A DNA stretch of 64,000 nucleotides, taken from NCBI GenBank assembly GCA_023614405.1, contig CM042684.1, positions 202,312,941 through 202,376,940 on the forward strand, given 5' to 3'. The position numbers and the translations under genes were made by a program. The DNA comes from Avena insularis (lineage: Eukaryota; Streptophyta; Magnoliopsida; Poales; Poaceae). Under the pieces are notes generated by a model. It saw only the letters and a list, made by a program, of their open reading frames with translations, made no database searches and was not told the origin of the DNA. This document shows, piece after piece, positions 23,662 to 36,288 of this stretch (position 1 is the first letter of the stretch; each line of letters starts with the position of its first letter).

Positions 23662-25095
23662 TGATACGTTGCTAACGTATCCATAATTTTTTATGTTACA
23701 TGCTTTGTTTTATCTACTTTCTTATGTTTTGTCCACACTTTGGAGTACTTTTCATATGATTTCTTGGACTAACCTATTAACAAGATGCCACAGTGCCAGT
23801 TGCCTGTTTTTTGCTGTTTTTGGTTCCGGGAAAGTCAGAAAATCAATATTCTCGGAATTTTACCGGACAAAAGCCAAAGTTGATATTTTACCGGTAGACT
23901 CACGGAGCCAGAAGACGAGTCAGAGAGGGGCCACAGGGTGGCCACACCATATGGTGGCGCGGGCTAGCCCTGGCCGCTCCACCAGGTGGTGTGCGCCCCC
24001 TGGCCACCCACCGACCTTGCCTCTTCGCCTATAAGATGCCTCCTGATGCAAAAACCATAGATCATCAAGTCTCCAGCCACGAAAAGTTCCGCAGCACCGC
24101 CGCCACCGAACGGGAGATTCGGGGGACAGAAAGTCTCTGTTCCGGCACCCTGCCGGGATGAGGAAGTGCCCCCGGAGCCATCTCCATCGATCTCCACCAC
24201 CATCTCCATCACCATTGCTGATTCTCATGATGATGAGGGAGTAGTTCTCTCTCGAGGCTAAGGGCTCTAACAGTAGCTATGTGTTCATCTCATTCTCTAT
24301 GCATGATTATATTGTGATCATGAGCTTTGTAATCAAGTAGATCTACCTTGCTACTCAAGTGCTTTAATAGATCTCTGCTCTCCCCATGTGTGTGAAAGTG
24401 ACAGCGTGCACACCATGGTGACACTTAGGGTAGAGATTACAAATACTTGTTATGAGTTATATTTGGAGTTGGATGTTTCTATGAAATTGTGGTGTTTGTT
24501 GGAACCATCTAGAGGTCAAGGTGACAGTGTGGGGTTATCTAGATGGGGAAAGCGAACTTTGAGGTGTGTTGTTATAGCCCTACCATGGATTAGAGTGTCC
24601 AATCGGAGAGTAGTTAAGGGTGGTATCATAAAGAGAAGATATTTATATGAGAGTGTTCACTAGTGAAAGTATGATCCCTAGGCCTTGTTTCTAAGCAATT
24701 GAAACACCGTTTGCAACTAGATCTATTACATGTTTGCTTGCTTCCTTCTTTATTTCAGTTTGCCTTTAGTCTTTTACCATGTCAACCACACGCCAGCAAG
24801 CTATTTTCTGGCACCGTTACCACTTATAATTATCTATACCACTTGTGTTTCACTATCTCTTTGCCGAACTAGTGCACCTATACACCTGACAAGTGTATTG
24901 GGTGTGTTGGGGACACAAGAGACTTCTTGTATCTTGATTGCAGGGTTGCTTGAGAGGGGATACCTTTGACCACTTCCTCCCTGAGTTCGATAAACCTTGG
25001 GTGATCCACTTAAGTGAAAACTTGCTGCTGTTCTACAAACCTCTGCACTTGGAGGCCCAACAACTGTCTACAAGAATAGAAGTGCGTAGACATCA
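23662..25095 (+). repeat. 3' LTR of element C
   Basis: 1434 bp, same ends as the left LTR. The last ~700 bp are almost identical to the left copy; the first part has more substitutions. It is followed directly by the GCCGC duplication at 25096-25100. Confidence 0.9.
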
Positions 25096-25100
25096 GCCGC

Positions 25101-25440
25101 ATGCAGAAAAGGTGGATCAGAGTCCTTTGGGTGGGAATGTGGTAGCCCATCCCGCCCATAGATTGGGTGAAGAGGCTCCACTCTGCCCTATATAAGGAGC
25201 CCTCCTCCTTCCTTAGAGGGGGTCAATCCTTGAGATCTAAAACCCTAGACTTCCATCCTCCATTGTCCTGTCACGAAGCACGCGAGAAATACAACAAAGT
25301 AGGATTAGGGGCTTTACGTCCTCACGAGAGTCCCGAACTAGGGTAAAAAACCCTGTGTCGCCTCTTTATCGTGTGATTGCTCCTCTGTCGCTGTCGTCGC
25401 CGACTTTCCTTTGAAACCATGTGTTCAGCCCCCTCTCGAA
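25101..25440 (+). promoter_or_regulatory. LTR-like promoter fragment with TATA box
   Basis: CCCTATATAAGG at 25186-25197 is followed by AAAACCCTAG, a TAGGATTAGGGG block and CCCGAACTAGGG. This order resembles the U3/R/U5 of plus-strand Tat-like gypsy LTRs. No matching second LTR is visible in the window. It is in the opposite sense to the element A ORF, so it probably belongs to a different, truncated element. Confidence 0.4.
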
Positions 25441-25639
25441 CAAAGGTATCGTTGGACCCTAGTTTCCTTCATGGGGCAAATCTCCGACAGATCCCGTATT
25501 TTGCTAAGATCTTCCAAAAACCTCTTATGTGAACCCAAGTTCTCCATCAATTGCAAGATCTTCAACATGGACAAGAAGTTCTCCTTCATGGATCTGATGT
25601 TGCCGCTCCAACCCAAAGACCGTGCTCGACCCTATCAAA

Positions 25640-27844
25640 CACCAAGTCCCTGGTTCTGAACCCCAACATGTGAACCCTATTTCTTCTATAATAATAAGAT
25701 GAATCTTGTTCCATATCAATTATACATGCTTGCATACATATTATCATGTGGATTTTGTTAAATAGGAATTCACCTAAATTAAAGATGTAGTGTTTATGTG
25801 GGATATTATTTTCTTATTCCGACTCCATTTAAATTGTGGAGCTCACTGGATGTCATGTGGTGACATGTTATCCAACATTTAAATTGCGGGGTAGATAAAT
25901 AATTTGAACCTTCTAATTAATGGTCGGGATCTCGATTCTACTTAATATTGCAATATTGCATCGCATCTTGGCATGCCATGCATCATATCATGAACATGTC
26001 GGATCTTCTGCCGTAGTATTAAATAATGCATATGGTGTTCCTTCTAGTGCTTTGCCTCTTCTTGGAATAGGACGTTGAGTTGATGTGAGCAACGGAAAGT
26101 TCTTTAGATGTGACTTTAGCAATGTTTCCCATGAGAGTATCCTCCCCCTTCTACCTATTTTTTCTTTATGTCTTTAATTCTCTCTATTGCTATCCATGTT
26201 GTGATGCTCTAGTTTTCCATACCACTTATACCCCTTGCAGCCTATATTGCCTTGGACACTTCCTTTTGCCCGCTATTTTGGTATATAGTTGGCCTTGAGA
26301 GTCATTGTTTGCTTGCTCGGCTGTCGGTTAGAGTTGTCGAGTTCCATAGTTGTTGGGAGGTTGGCACATGCTTAATGCTAGGAGTAGTCATGGTTCTAAT
26401 TACAACTTGATAACTCAAATGATGGGAGTAGTTATAACTAATAAAGTGGCACCGGTGGGTAATAGTTGAGATCTGGTTTTTATCCCATCCACTTGTGTCC
26501 ACCTAGGACCCGAGTACTTGATGCATGTTCCTTGACTGTCGCACTATCCACAAGATGGATACTTTATGGATCCGCCTTCTCCTGAGCTTGATTCTAATCT
26601 TAATTCTTGGGGCCACAAACTAGTTAGGGGATTTACTACTATCCCGTATTTATGCCATGCTTTACTGCTTTATGTACTACTGTTGCTTGAGGAGAGAGGT
26701 TTACTATTGTATTGTTTAGGAAATGTGCTATGTTTCCGCGGTATCGACAAGCCTGATCACACTTTCAGGTTCCCAGTCGTTTACATCCGTCGATACAAAC
26801 AATAGGTCCATCTCGAATCCCAACCAACTTTGTTGCTGGTAGCTTAGTGGGGTGGCCCCTCGAAATCAGTTTTGAATCATATGAATGCTTTGTCATGATG
26901 CCTCGTTGCTTTCTTTGGTTTTTCCCAAGGTTGATCATGCGTGTGTTGCTATTTGTGCACCCCTGCAGGGTAAATCTTTTCAAAAATCCATGTTCATGGT
27001 TATGGACTACTTGGAACACGGTGTCTCGAACATAGACAACTCAAACTAAAGGAGTGTTATAAATATGACTTTGACATGACTAGTAATCAGCTCCCCTACA
27101 ACAAAATGGTTAATTAAAAGTGCCAATAGATGGTTATATTGGAATGTCTTTTGCTATCTATATCCGACTAGTAAGTATCGCGACTACAATGGAATGGATT
27201 AATAAAAACTGCCAAATGTGTGAGTTCCTCAGAAGGACTTCCTCGTTTGGTCTCGAGGGGGAAACTCCATGATGGGTTATGTTTGGTGCTATTATCCGTA
27301 TGGTTCCAAATATCTCTCTCTTTACCGTCTCTAATCGCCGACAGTTGTATCGAGTCTTTGTAGGTTTTTTAGTGCAAGCTTTGTTGCCGCTAAGCCCACC
27401 ATACCTATGTAGGGGAGAGCAACCGACTTATAAGACTCATTGTGTACTGACCTTAGTACTGACCTCTCCCTTTTTCCTTTGCCCTCTGTCGACACCCCTT
27501 TTTATTTGACATGTGTGAGTTCAAGGATGTTAGCAAGGTTTTGCTTGGCCTGGGCAGGGTTACGAACATTGTTGGTTATTCTTTAGGACTCTTAGTACAA
27601 TTTGCATATTATCCGTACTCGGATGTTGTATCATTTTCAATGTGATTTGGATCTTTGTAATGTATGTCTATATTCTTGACACATTGAGTCATCGTTGTAT
27701 ATATATATGTGATTATGGGTTCCATTATGGACTATTGTGTTATGGTATTACATTGTTTTCCACTCGCACGGATGTGCTTGGTGGGCACCATTGAATTGTT
27801 TCTATGCGGGTTAATCTGCATAGGTTCGATTCGAGGGTATTACA
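25640..27844 (+). repeat. 3' portion of a long LTR (family D)
   Basis: From about 25640 this is colinear with 63340-64000: both share CTCCATTTAAATTG, AACATTTAAATTGCGGGGTAG, and TTGCCGTAGTATTAAATA or its close variant. The segment ends GAGGGTATTACA at 27844, a plausible LTR end for the family whose start is TGTAGCACCC/TGTTGCACCC (59756, 61421). Adding both parts suggests an LTR of about 4 kb, as in large non-autonomous LTR elements. Short ORFs in it are not supported. Confidence 0.6.
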
Positions 27845-30732
27845 AATAGCCCTGCTTAGTTGTTGGCCTATATATAAACCACCTCCTTCTTATTGTAAAC
27901 CTAGACTTGGATAATTGAATTAGAATAAACTTATTTGTGGATCTATCTAGTTTAAGTCTCATGCTCCTTGACAAGGAGCACCAATTGTATCCAACCTCTT
28001 GGAGTATGCCATAGTCCATTCAAGTTGTACAAGGCCTTGGAGTTGGTGTTCCTTATTCACGTTGTCAAGATCTTACCAAGCCTCCCGCTCGTCGTGCCAG
28101 TTAGAGAGAGAGTGTTCTTTCCCACAACTGATCCTAGGGATTGTGTCCGACCAACAGACGTTGGCGTGAGTTATAGGTTGTTTTATGTATCACGTGTGTG
28201 TTGTGTTCGTCGTGTTCTTCGTGTGTGAGTTCACTTTGATTTCATCCTCCCTATATCCTCCTCACAATTCCACCATGATTCTAGGGAATTCGTGAAAGAT
28301 TGGGCAACCCTAAGGGGTCACCCTAACATCGTAGGAGTAGCCTTAATAGTTAAAACCAACAGATCATATGTGGTAATGATCTTGTTGATAGGAAGAAATC
28401 ACAAGCATAGACATTGTGTTATAATCTGTGTACACTCACTTAAGAGGCATCATAGATCATAACAACAATGCTTATACCCTATGCACAACCATTAAACATT
28501 GATTCAATAACTAATTCACAACATTAAGTGAGATTATCAAGAACAGGAATAGTAATTAACTATACATTAACAATGCCAACTGTCAATTGATCCATGAAAT
28601 GAAATCTCAAGCAGCATCCTCTTCATCCCCTTGGAAATGTGAGTCCAGAGGATGAAGAACACACTTTCAATGACACCATCTCAATATTCTGTCTGCATAA
28701 AGATAAGAACCCTGAATTCAGAACATAAGAGAATCACCAAATCTAATTGAACTATAAACTTTAATTCTAAACAGAGGTAGTATTGAAGAACAAATAAGAA
28801 ACCGAATACTCACTTGAGTTATAGATTTTAACTGAAAAACGATAGACAATTAATGTATACTAAATAAAAGAACTTAGCTTAACAAGATAATCAGGATATT
28901 GATCATGCAAATGAAAGGATGAATACACAATTAACCATAGCAATCCGACCTTACCCTAAGCCATTAATAGAAAAATCATGCTTAGACCTAAAAATCATCA
29001 AATAGTAAACACTAGATTAAGTAAACTTGACAGATAACCTAAAAATTAAACCCTGCCAAAAAATTATGCATAACCTAGCAAGATACAAAACCCTAGTACC
29101 ATCTAGATCACCCTAGAATCTACCAGGAACTCTATAATCAAAATAACTAGATAAAACAATAGAAGAAGAACCCTAGAAATTAGGGAAAATACCCATCAAC
29201 CAGGAGTAGAGATTGGTGTAGAAAAGAAAGAGAGAGGAGAGGGGTTACTTTCAAAAAGTTAGAGCCTAGCTCACCACTAATTGATTAGAGAAGTATAGTA
29301 GGAAAGACGGCAGTGGGAGGCACAGGGAGTACCCCATAGTAGGCATCTCAACCTGAACCTGACACAACAGCTAGAGGAGGCAACATAGACACCACTAAGA
29401 ACCATCTCAACAGTGAGGGAACCCTGGAGTAACGCTAGACAACCACCATGATGCCTTCACCGAAACCCTAGATCAGGTCAAGGGTTGCACGCGAATGATT
29501 AGAAGCGAGAGAGATGAACCTGTGCGGTAAAGGGTAGAGTAGGAGGAGGGGAGTAATTGAGTGGAATCACGGTGGTGGGAGATGCCGAAGACGGCCCAGG
29601 TAGCGAGGCACACCGGCGGTGGCACCATCGCCATCGCCTTAGGTGCGAGAGAGAGAGTGAGGGGTGAGACTGGCGGGTGGACCCAGTGGTCCAATCACTT
29701 AAGTGGATAGCCATTTAACAAAAAACAACCCTATACAATTTAGAAGAGTAAAATAAAAATACCCCTAAATAGAGAAAATGAGTAGAATAGAAAATGTAAT
29801 TTTGGAAGATGTTTAAAAATAGTTATGAAGGAATGAAGAATATAAGTTAATAAATAGAAGATTAAAACCCTAAAGAAAATAAAAATTCCCAAATAAACAA
29901 AGTAAAAATAATTCCAAATAGAGAAAAATATGTGTGATGGTAATTCCTATTTTTAGGAATTATAAATAGAGATAATGAATAATCCCCTAATAAAACTCTA
30001 CAATACATATTAAATAATCAATAAGGAGAATAAATACCAAAAATTAGTAAAATAACCCATTAAAAATACAAACCTTGAATATCCATGAAAATTAAGTGTG
30101 GAATGAATTCCAAATAATATTATAGCTAATACTTAACAAAATAGACTCTAGAAGAATTTACAAAAAACCCAAAGTGAAATAAAATTCACCACATGAAATA
30201 CCTTTAAAACCTAAAACATTTAAATTAGGGGGAAGGGAACAACCAACCAAAAATGATTATCTAGGACCCTTAACCATACATTTGGATTTTATACATTGTT
30301 CTTATCGGACAATGATGCTTCTTTGTAGAAACCGAGGTCCAAAATAGTTTAGAACCCATGGATTATCTTAATCCCAAAAACCCAAGCAAGTTCACTCTTG
30401 CATACCTTGTGAGACCAAACTTGCAATATTCATTACAGGGGAATGCTTACATGTCCATTGATCTATTTTAGAAAGAATTTTCAAAATGTTATCACCTACA
30501 CTCAAAATAAAAAACTATTTTTATAACAAATATGAGATATTGATTACCGGCACAGCGTAGTCAGATAATCTAAAATGGTGGGGGTGGAATCATTGATAAG
30601 ATATGGGAAACCATATTGTGGATATTCCATTGTACCGGGTATACACTTAGGATTAACAACCATTGTAGTTAGTGATTGTTGTACCATACAATAACGCGCT
30701 ACCCACAAGTTCTGTAATGGGACAGAGAAGTT
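27845..30732. other. Unclassified AT-rich sequence
   Basis: No gene is supported. At 27870-27882 GCCTATATATAAA is TATA-like. 28300-29460 is AT-rich with ACCCTAG motifs. 29470-29690 is a GC-richer island whose minus strand looks like a Ser/Pro/Arg-rich leader. 29700-30300 is very AT-rich. The profile, with AT-rich flanks and a GC island next to CCCTAG sequence, would fit a long LTR read on the minus strand. No matching partner copy is in the window. Confidence 0.35.
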
Positions 30733-30799
30733 CACTATTATATAATTAGCTTCTGGCGACAGTTCTCCACCATGGGAGAGAGGAAGTTTTGGATTCCTA

Positions 30800-31115
30800 C
30801 TCCTAGAGACAGTTGGTGATAAATCGTCTTTTTCTGAGTCGGTTGGCCCAACCGTCTCTAGAAGTTCACGTCAGACGGTTCATATTAACAACCACCTCCA
30901 TTAATACAAGTTTCGGAGACGGTCGAAACTATGAACTTACGGTGCGCTGGGAGACGGGCGCCCATACGAACTAGCTCTAGTAGGTCGAACTTTCTACAAT
31001 TGTCCTGACTGCCCGTGAAACATGGAGACGGTTTATAGGATGAACCTACTCCAAGGGCTAGGAGACGGGTTCTAAGTTGAACCTACTCCAACGAGTTAGG
31101 GGACGGTTAAAAATA
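30800..31115. repeat. CACTA subterminal repeats (GAGACGG motifs)
   Basis: The motif GAGACGG(T/G) or a one-base variant occurs near 30808, 30873, 30915, 30949, 31023, 31061 and 31100, with one inverted copy (AACCGTCTC) near 30848. Clusters of short direct and inverted motifs within a few hundred bases of the ends are where the transposase binds in En/Spm-type elements. That is family knowledge and was not tested here. Confidence 0.65.
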
Positions 31116-31449
31116 TAAATTGCCTCAAATACAACATGATGTCTGGGTTTGTCTGTTTGATCTGTGTTTTTATTTTCATGCCCGGAGCATCCGGTATAAA
31201 ACCCGGAGATTCTAGGTGTCTTTTGTAGAGTTGCTTCATTTCATCCAATTACTCGTCAAACCGCATTACAAAGACCACAAATTTCAACTAAATAACACTT
31301 AGTTAAGCACGACTATAGTTCAACTCCCATGTTATTACACCTGCTGATAAAATGAGTAACTAATTGGACATACAAATATGAAAGTATTGGATCAGAATAC
31401 AAACTTATGACAATCCAGGTAAAAGAGTACTTTGCAAATAATGGGACTC

Positions 31450-34400
31450 TCACATCACCATCTTTGAGTCCTTTGCCATCATCAACACATGATTAATGAT
31501 AAAGTCAGACACTTCCCAATGGATCAGAGTCAACTCATTGTCCGATAGTGCCATCACGTCAATGCGAGGATCCTGTAAATAATAATAATGATTAACAGGT
31601 ACAACTCTAAAAGACTATGTTTGTGGAATAATAGAAGATGTTATAATAACTTCTTTGATAGTTATGCCTATGAAATCCAAGGCATCATTAAGTTAATATG
31701 GTGGACAATATAGAACCCACACAAGCTGGTTAGCCTACGCTGCTGATGGAACTATGAAAAATAGAGTACAAGATACTTTCAATATGTGCTCAAGGGGAAT
31801 ATAGTTAATGTTATTAGAGGTTCCTGTTATTGCAGGAAACTAACCGAATAACCAATGCGTTGGGTTCCATTTTTATAACATGCGACTTTCTTCTTAGTTT
31901 GACTTTGTGCTTGCTTGTAATTACTACTTGGAAACATTTGCAAAGGTGATGACAATAACACAAGTATGTATATCATGTACACTGATGTTTCCTTCGTGAA
32001 CATATAAATGTATCTTATGTACATGACAATAATCACTCGCCTATCAACAAGCTTGGTTACATCCATGTAAACTGTCTTCCAGCTTAATTCAAAATCAATA
32101 TAATAGACATCACCATTCGCAAGTGACATGCAGACAAGAACCCAGTGATAACTACAAAGAGTGAATTGATGTTGTATCAGACTTTCAGAATGAACAAATT
32201 AATTCCTAACTTATATAATGCATCATTAATTTACATTACACTACAAGGCCATATGATAAGATCCTTGGCAGTGCTCTTCATCATAAGTAAAATGATGTAA
32301 GCCTCAACACCCCTCACGTCTCTTGCCATGAGTTGCTGCGAAGCATATTGAGGGACACAAAAGATTACATTTTCTTTATCATGTGAACACAAACCGTATT
32401 TCCTACATAAGTAGATGCATATATTGTGAGACGTAGAATTTGAACTACTAGAAAGGCTTATATTTTGGAATAAAGGTAGTATATCGGAAGCTATAAGGAT
32501 AAATAATCACACTATGAGGAATTTTATGATGTTTTCACCCATGTAAGACATCCTGAACATCTCTTGCAACTCCGTGTAAGCGACTTCGAACTGGATGGAT
32601 GTGTTCAACTTACCAAGTCTATACTTCACCATGATCTCTGTGGACTTGCTCTGCACATTCACATTAACATGACTCCTTAACTTTCCAAAACACAGACCCG
32701 CCGTATCACCGTGCCCAAAGTTTAACATAGGCCTTGACAAAAAGGTTTCCTTGTTGGAAGTCTTTTCCGGCAGGGGCACACTCTTTGGGGTTCTTCCTGC
32801 AATGGGTTTGTCATTGCTACATGGTGCCTCCATCGACTCTTTTACCCCGCTTGCTGCGATGGGCTCTTTCTACTCTCTCGCGGAGGTAATCCCCTTCGGG
32901 TTTTCATCATCTTGTAGTGTGAGGGGTGCTTCATATACCTTTGTGGCCATCATCTCCAACTCATTTCCCTCACTTTGGACGGTACTTAATTTGGTCTTGT
33001 CCGGGCTCATGATTTCAGTCTCTTCAACAGGACATTCAAGTTGTGGTGCAGAGGGTTGTGCTACCAATATTTGTAGGGTTTGCACAATCGAGGGTGGGTT
33101 ACTACTTCTCTGTAGCATGGCACAGGGACAATCTCAGTTGGATCGGACGCTTTAACGCGTATATCTGACTTTGGCCACTGGATGAAGGTGCCCCTCACTC
33201 CGTAGAGGGTGGTGACTTCGTTGTTGATGGGGATCAGGAGAAGGTGGCGATGGTAAGGAGCTAAAACACTATCGATTTGTACCTTAGAATGTAGAGAGAT
33301 AAAGGAAACATTGTGTATGACCTACACTTCACTTGCAGGATACACGATGCCAAATGCAGCATCCATGGGGTCCCCTGAGTTGGTGTTCATCACTGTTAGC
33401 CGGAAATTTGTGGGAACCTAAATGACAAGTCCATGTAAGATATGATTTTTATAATCTGATGTTCTTAAAGATGAAACATAATTTGGAAATTTACCTTCAG
33501 GCCATCACGTGGACACACACCTGTGTCATTGACATCTACAACTATGGATCCACAACTACTCCGACATAGATCGATGGTTGGTGGTGGCGAGGGGGCACTC
33601 GACGCTAGAGGCCCGTAACTCTGATCTTAACTCTTACAGTATTTCAGCTTTAAGAGAAGACCTTGAGTGCAAATTCTTAAGTCTTTTGTGGTCCCACTTG
33701 TCGTCTAAAGTCCGGTCGCAACCCTATTTCCATTACGCGTAGCCACCTACTCCCCTCGTGCAACCAGGATGCTCCGGGTTCCCCAACGCCTTTACGAGCA
33801 CATCTCCCTCTAAGATGCCATGCTGATACTCCTCATCATACTAGACCTATATAAAAAAGATAATGGACATCAATGATAAGAAAGGTAAACATAGTTATGA
33901 AGTGATGGATAAATTTAGCATGTGAACTCTCACCACTTTCTTATATTTAAGGGCACTCTCAAGATGACTGAATTGCAGCATCCCCGTACTCTCATCACAT
34001 GACACCACTCTAGCTTGTTTCCCTGGAGTATCTAATGTGAGACAATACTGGTGTGCATCCTTCCAACACCGCCTTAGCATCCTCTACCGCCCATATCTTG
34101 GACATGCCGACATACCTGTTAGTCCCCATGTTGTGGGGGCTCTTGAAATTCTTGGCTCGGTCTCTTGCAACATCACTCTTATCTTTAATCTCATCGGTAG
34201 TCTTCATCTTAACAAACTCAGTCCATTCACCTAATGTGATCTGTGGGTACAATTCAACGGGTCTTCTTGGAGTGTCATATTTTCTAATGAACTCCATCAC
34301 GAACTTGTTCTTCCAAGCATTCCATGCCTTGCAAGAAGACAACATGACATGCCATTCAACACGAGGAATGATCCTAGAGCTAATTAGGAGGATAAAGTAG

Positions 34401-35098
34401 CCGAGTATATCTTCCCTGATACCATTGAGATCATTTTATTCTAAAGGCTTACAGCTGGGCATAGTGATACAAACTCGTTCCCGGGTAATGGTCCCTCAAA
34501 TTTTCACGAACTTTGTTTTAACACCCTCTTGATCAATTGGTATTCCACTAGAAAAATCGATCTCTAGCACGTCATACTTCGTCTCCGGGTCAGGGCGTTG
34601 TGATTTCCTCCGGCGAGAGCCATTATACTTTCGCTTAACACTCTTCTTTATTTGTCTAGATGTAACCGCTATGAGGTAGTGCCACTCTTGTAGCATAGAG
34701 ATTCATGAGAAAATTCGAACAACTTTGATAACAAGGAAATTCCTATAACATAAATAACTAATATGCCTCTAGTTATTATGAATTCGAACATATACAATCA
34801 CTAAATTAAATGACAAATCCCTAAAATACCTAACAAGAAATTCACCAACTAAATAACCTGGTGTCGGAGAGCTTAACGGCATTGTCGTGGTGGGAGGCAC
34901 CATCCCGTCCCCGATGGTTCTGGTGGGAGGCACCAGCCCTTCCATGCCGGTGGTTGTGGTGGGAGGCACCGTATCGTCCATGCTAGTCTCAGTGTGAGGC
35001 ATTATCCCATCTATGCCCCTGATGGTGGGATGTAGTCAGGTGTTACGCCATGCATTCTCTTGCGCACCATTCTTCTTCTTCGCATCCTTGGAGGGCAT
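31450..35098 (-). pseudogene. CACTA second protein: Ptta/En/Spm domain plus Ulp1-like C-terminus
   Basis: An ATG at 35098-35096 opens MPSKDAKKKNGAQENAWR. Next come a Pro/Thr-rich VPPTTT repeat region (35002-34769) and a basic block leading to ETKYDVLEIDFSSGIPID (34696-34496). A core follows with YPQITLGEWTEFVKMKT and NFKSPHNMGTNRYVG (34345-34010), the En/Spm-type plant transposase motif (PF03004-like). After a disordered stretch (33118-32870), 32833-32507 holds FGKLRSHVNVNVQSKSTEIM. Farther on, YHWVLVCMSLANGDVYYIDF (near 32140-32100) resembles the His-containing block of Ulp1/C48 peptidases, and DPRIDVMALSDNELTLIHWE (near 31570) may be the last exon. Introns are likely and internal stops are present. 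It probably worked with TNP2 in binding element ends. No complete C48 triad can be shown. Confidence 0.6.
34870..34990 (-). repeat. Coding minisatellite, ~48-bp unit
   Basis: GGTGGGAGGCACC recurs at 34889, 34922 and 34961 within GC-rich units of about 33-48 bp. On the minus strand it encodes repeated (M/L)VPPT(T/R)T segments in the N-terminal part of the CACTA second protein. Confidence 0.7.
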
Positions 35099-35424
35099 GA
35101 TCTATGGGAGGGGAGCGCCGGCGGGAGACCAACAAAGAGAGCGCAAGTAATGGGAGCAGAGCGGGAGGGAGAGGCGAGAGAGGGGGTTGGAACTGGCGGC
35201 GAGAACGGAGAGAGGGATTGGGAGCTAGTGGCGGCGAGACTGGGGAAAGACACAAAATTTGAAATAATTTGGAGGAAACATGGCTAAATCATCCCGCACA
35301 TCACAAACTCAACCGCGGAAACGATATTTCCAAACCATCCGATATGACACAGACATTTTAGATATTTTTGGTTTTCTAACCTTGGACGTATAGATGCACA
35401 AACAAAAGTTGAAGCTTTATTGCA

Positions 35425-35950
35425 TTAACTAGTATTTCAGGTATCTAACCTTGGGATAAATAGGTAATGTTTACATGCCTCTCCTAATCGGAGCTATGAT
35501 AAAAGGGATATGTGTTCCTATGTGAGTGGTCCGGATATGACAGAATTTCGGATATCGAATTCTCATATAAAAATAAAAATGCCTTAAGCTTGTAAAACAT
35601 TGAAGAATTTTTGCATGGCCTCATATTTTTAGCATGTGTCATCAGGATAAATAGGACAAGTCAATACGAACATCATAAATGTAACTTTCTTCATAAAGTG
35701 GAGTACCTCCTACGAAGTTCAATTGATTTAGATCAACAACTCTCATGCTTCAGACCACCGAAAACCAAGTTTCAAAAAAATAGACTATTTGTTTCTGGTG
35801 GGATTATGTACATGTATCCATCTAGCATTAGGAACGAGTAATATGAAAATAATATGCTGTATAATAATTATTTACCCATTTCTAAGCATTTTTTATGAGG
35901 ATAATGATAAAAAATACATATAAGTTGAAAACAATTCAAGGTTTGTTACA
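35425..35950. repeat. ~516-bp repeat unit, left of element F
   Basis: ACTAGTATTTCAGGTATCTA to GGTTTGTTACA matches 52807-53322 over its whole length. A weaker partial copy may precede it near 35355. It is host sequence that element F entered at a unit junction. Confidence 0.75.
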
Positions 35951-36288
35951 GCGCCACTGCAGCATTGCTGAATATATCGAGGAATTCAACAATCTATCAC
36001 GTTATGCTCCAAACGATACTGATACTGATGCTAAGAGGAAGGAAAAGTTCCTAGATGGACTGAATGATGAACTTTCCATGCAATTATCAGTTGCTTATGT
36101 TCCAACTTATCAATCACTGTGTGACAAAGCTAGAATTTTAGAGAGTAAGAAGGATAAAGTTGAGAACAGGAAGAGGAAGCATAGATTTGACAAATATCAC
36201 TCAGGATCATCACAGAAGATGTGTTCATTCCGAAAGGACAATGGGGGTTCTGGATCACATCAGCATGAAGGAAATGGACATAATCACC

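Larger units (their letters stand above)
18551..25095 (+). mobile_element. Element C: non-autonomous LTR retrotransposon with exact TSD
   Basis: Two LTRs (18551-19974 and 23662-25095) start TGATACGTTGCTAAC and end GTAGACATCA. The flanking 5-bp duplication GCCGC is exact (18546-18550 and 25096-25100). A tRNA-Asp-type primer site follows the left LTR. The 3.7 kb interior encodes a single 267-aa ORF and no gag zinc knuckle, protease, RT or integrase. The LTR-to-primer spacer AGCTATTTTC and the AAGCTTGGGG motif are shared with element B, suggesting an Athila-related helper. By eye the LTRs differ by only a few percent, so the insertion is younger than element A, in which it sits. Confidence 0.92.

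Noticed and set aside
27968..28228. 86-aa plus-strand ORF as a host gene fragment
   Set aside because: No motif, Val/Arg-rich low-complexity end, and no supporting exon structure.
32751..33155. 134-aa plus-strand ORF
   Set aside because: Antisense to the disordered region of the CACTA second protein; no motif on the plus strand.
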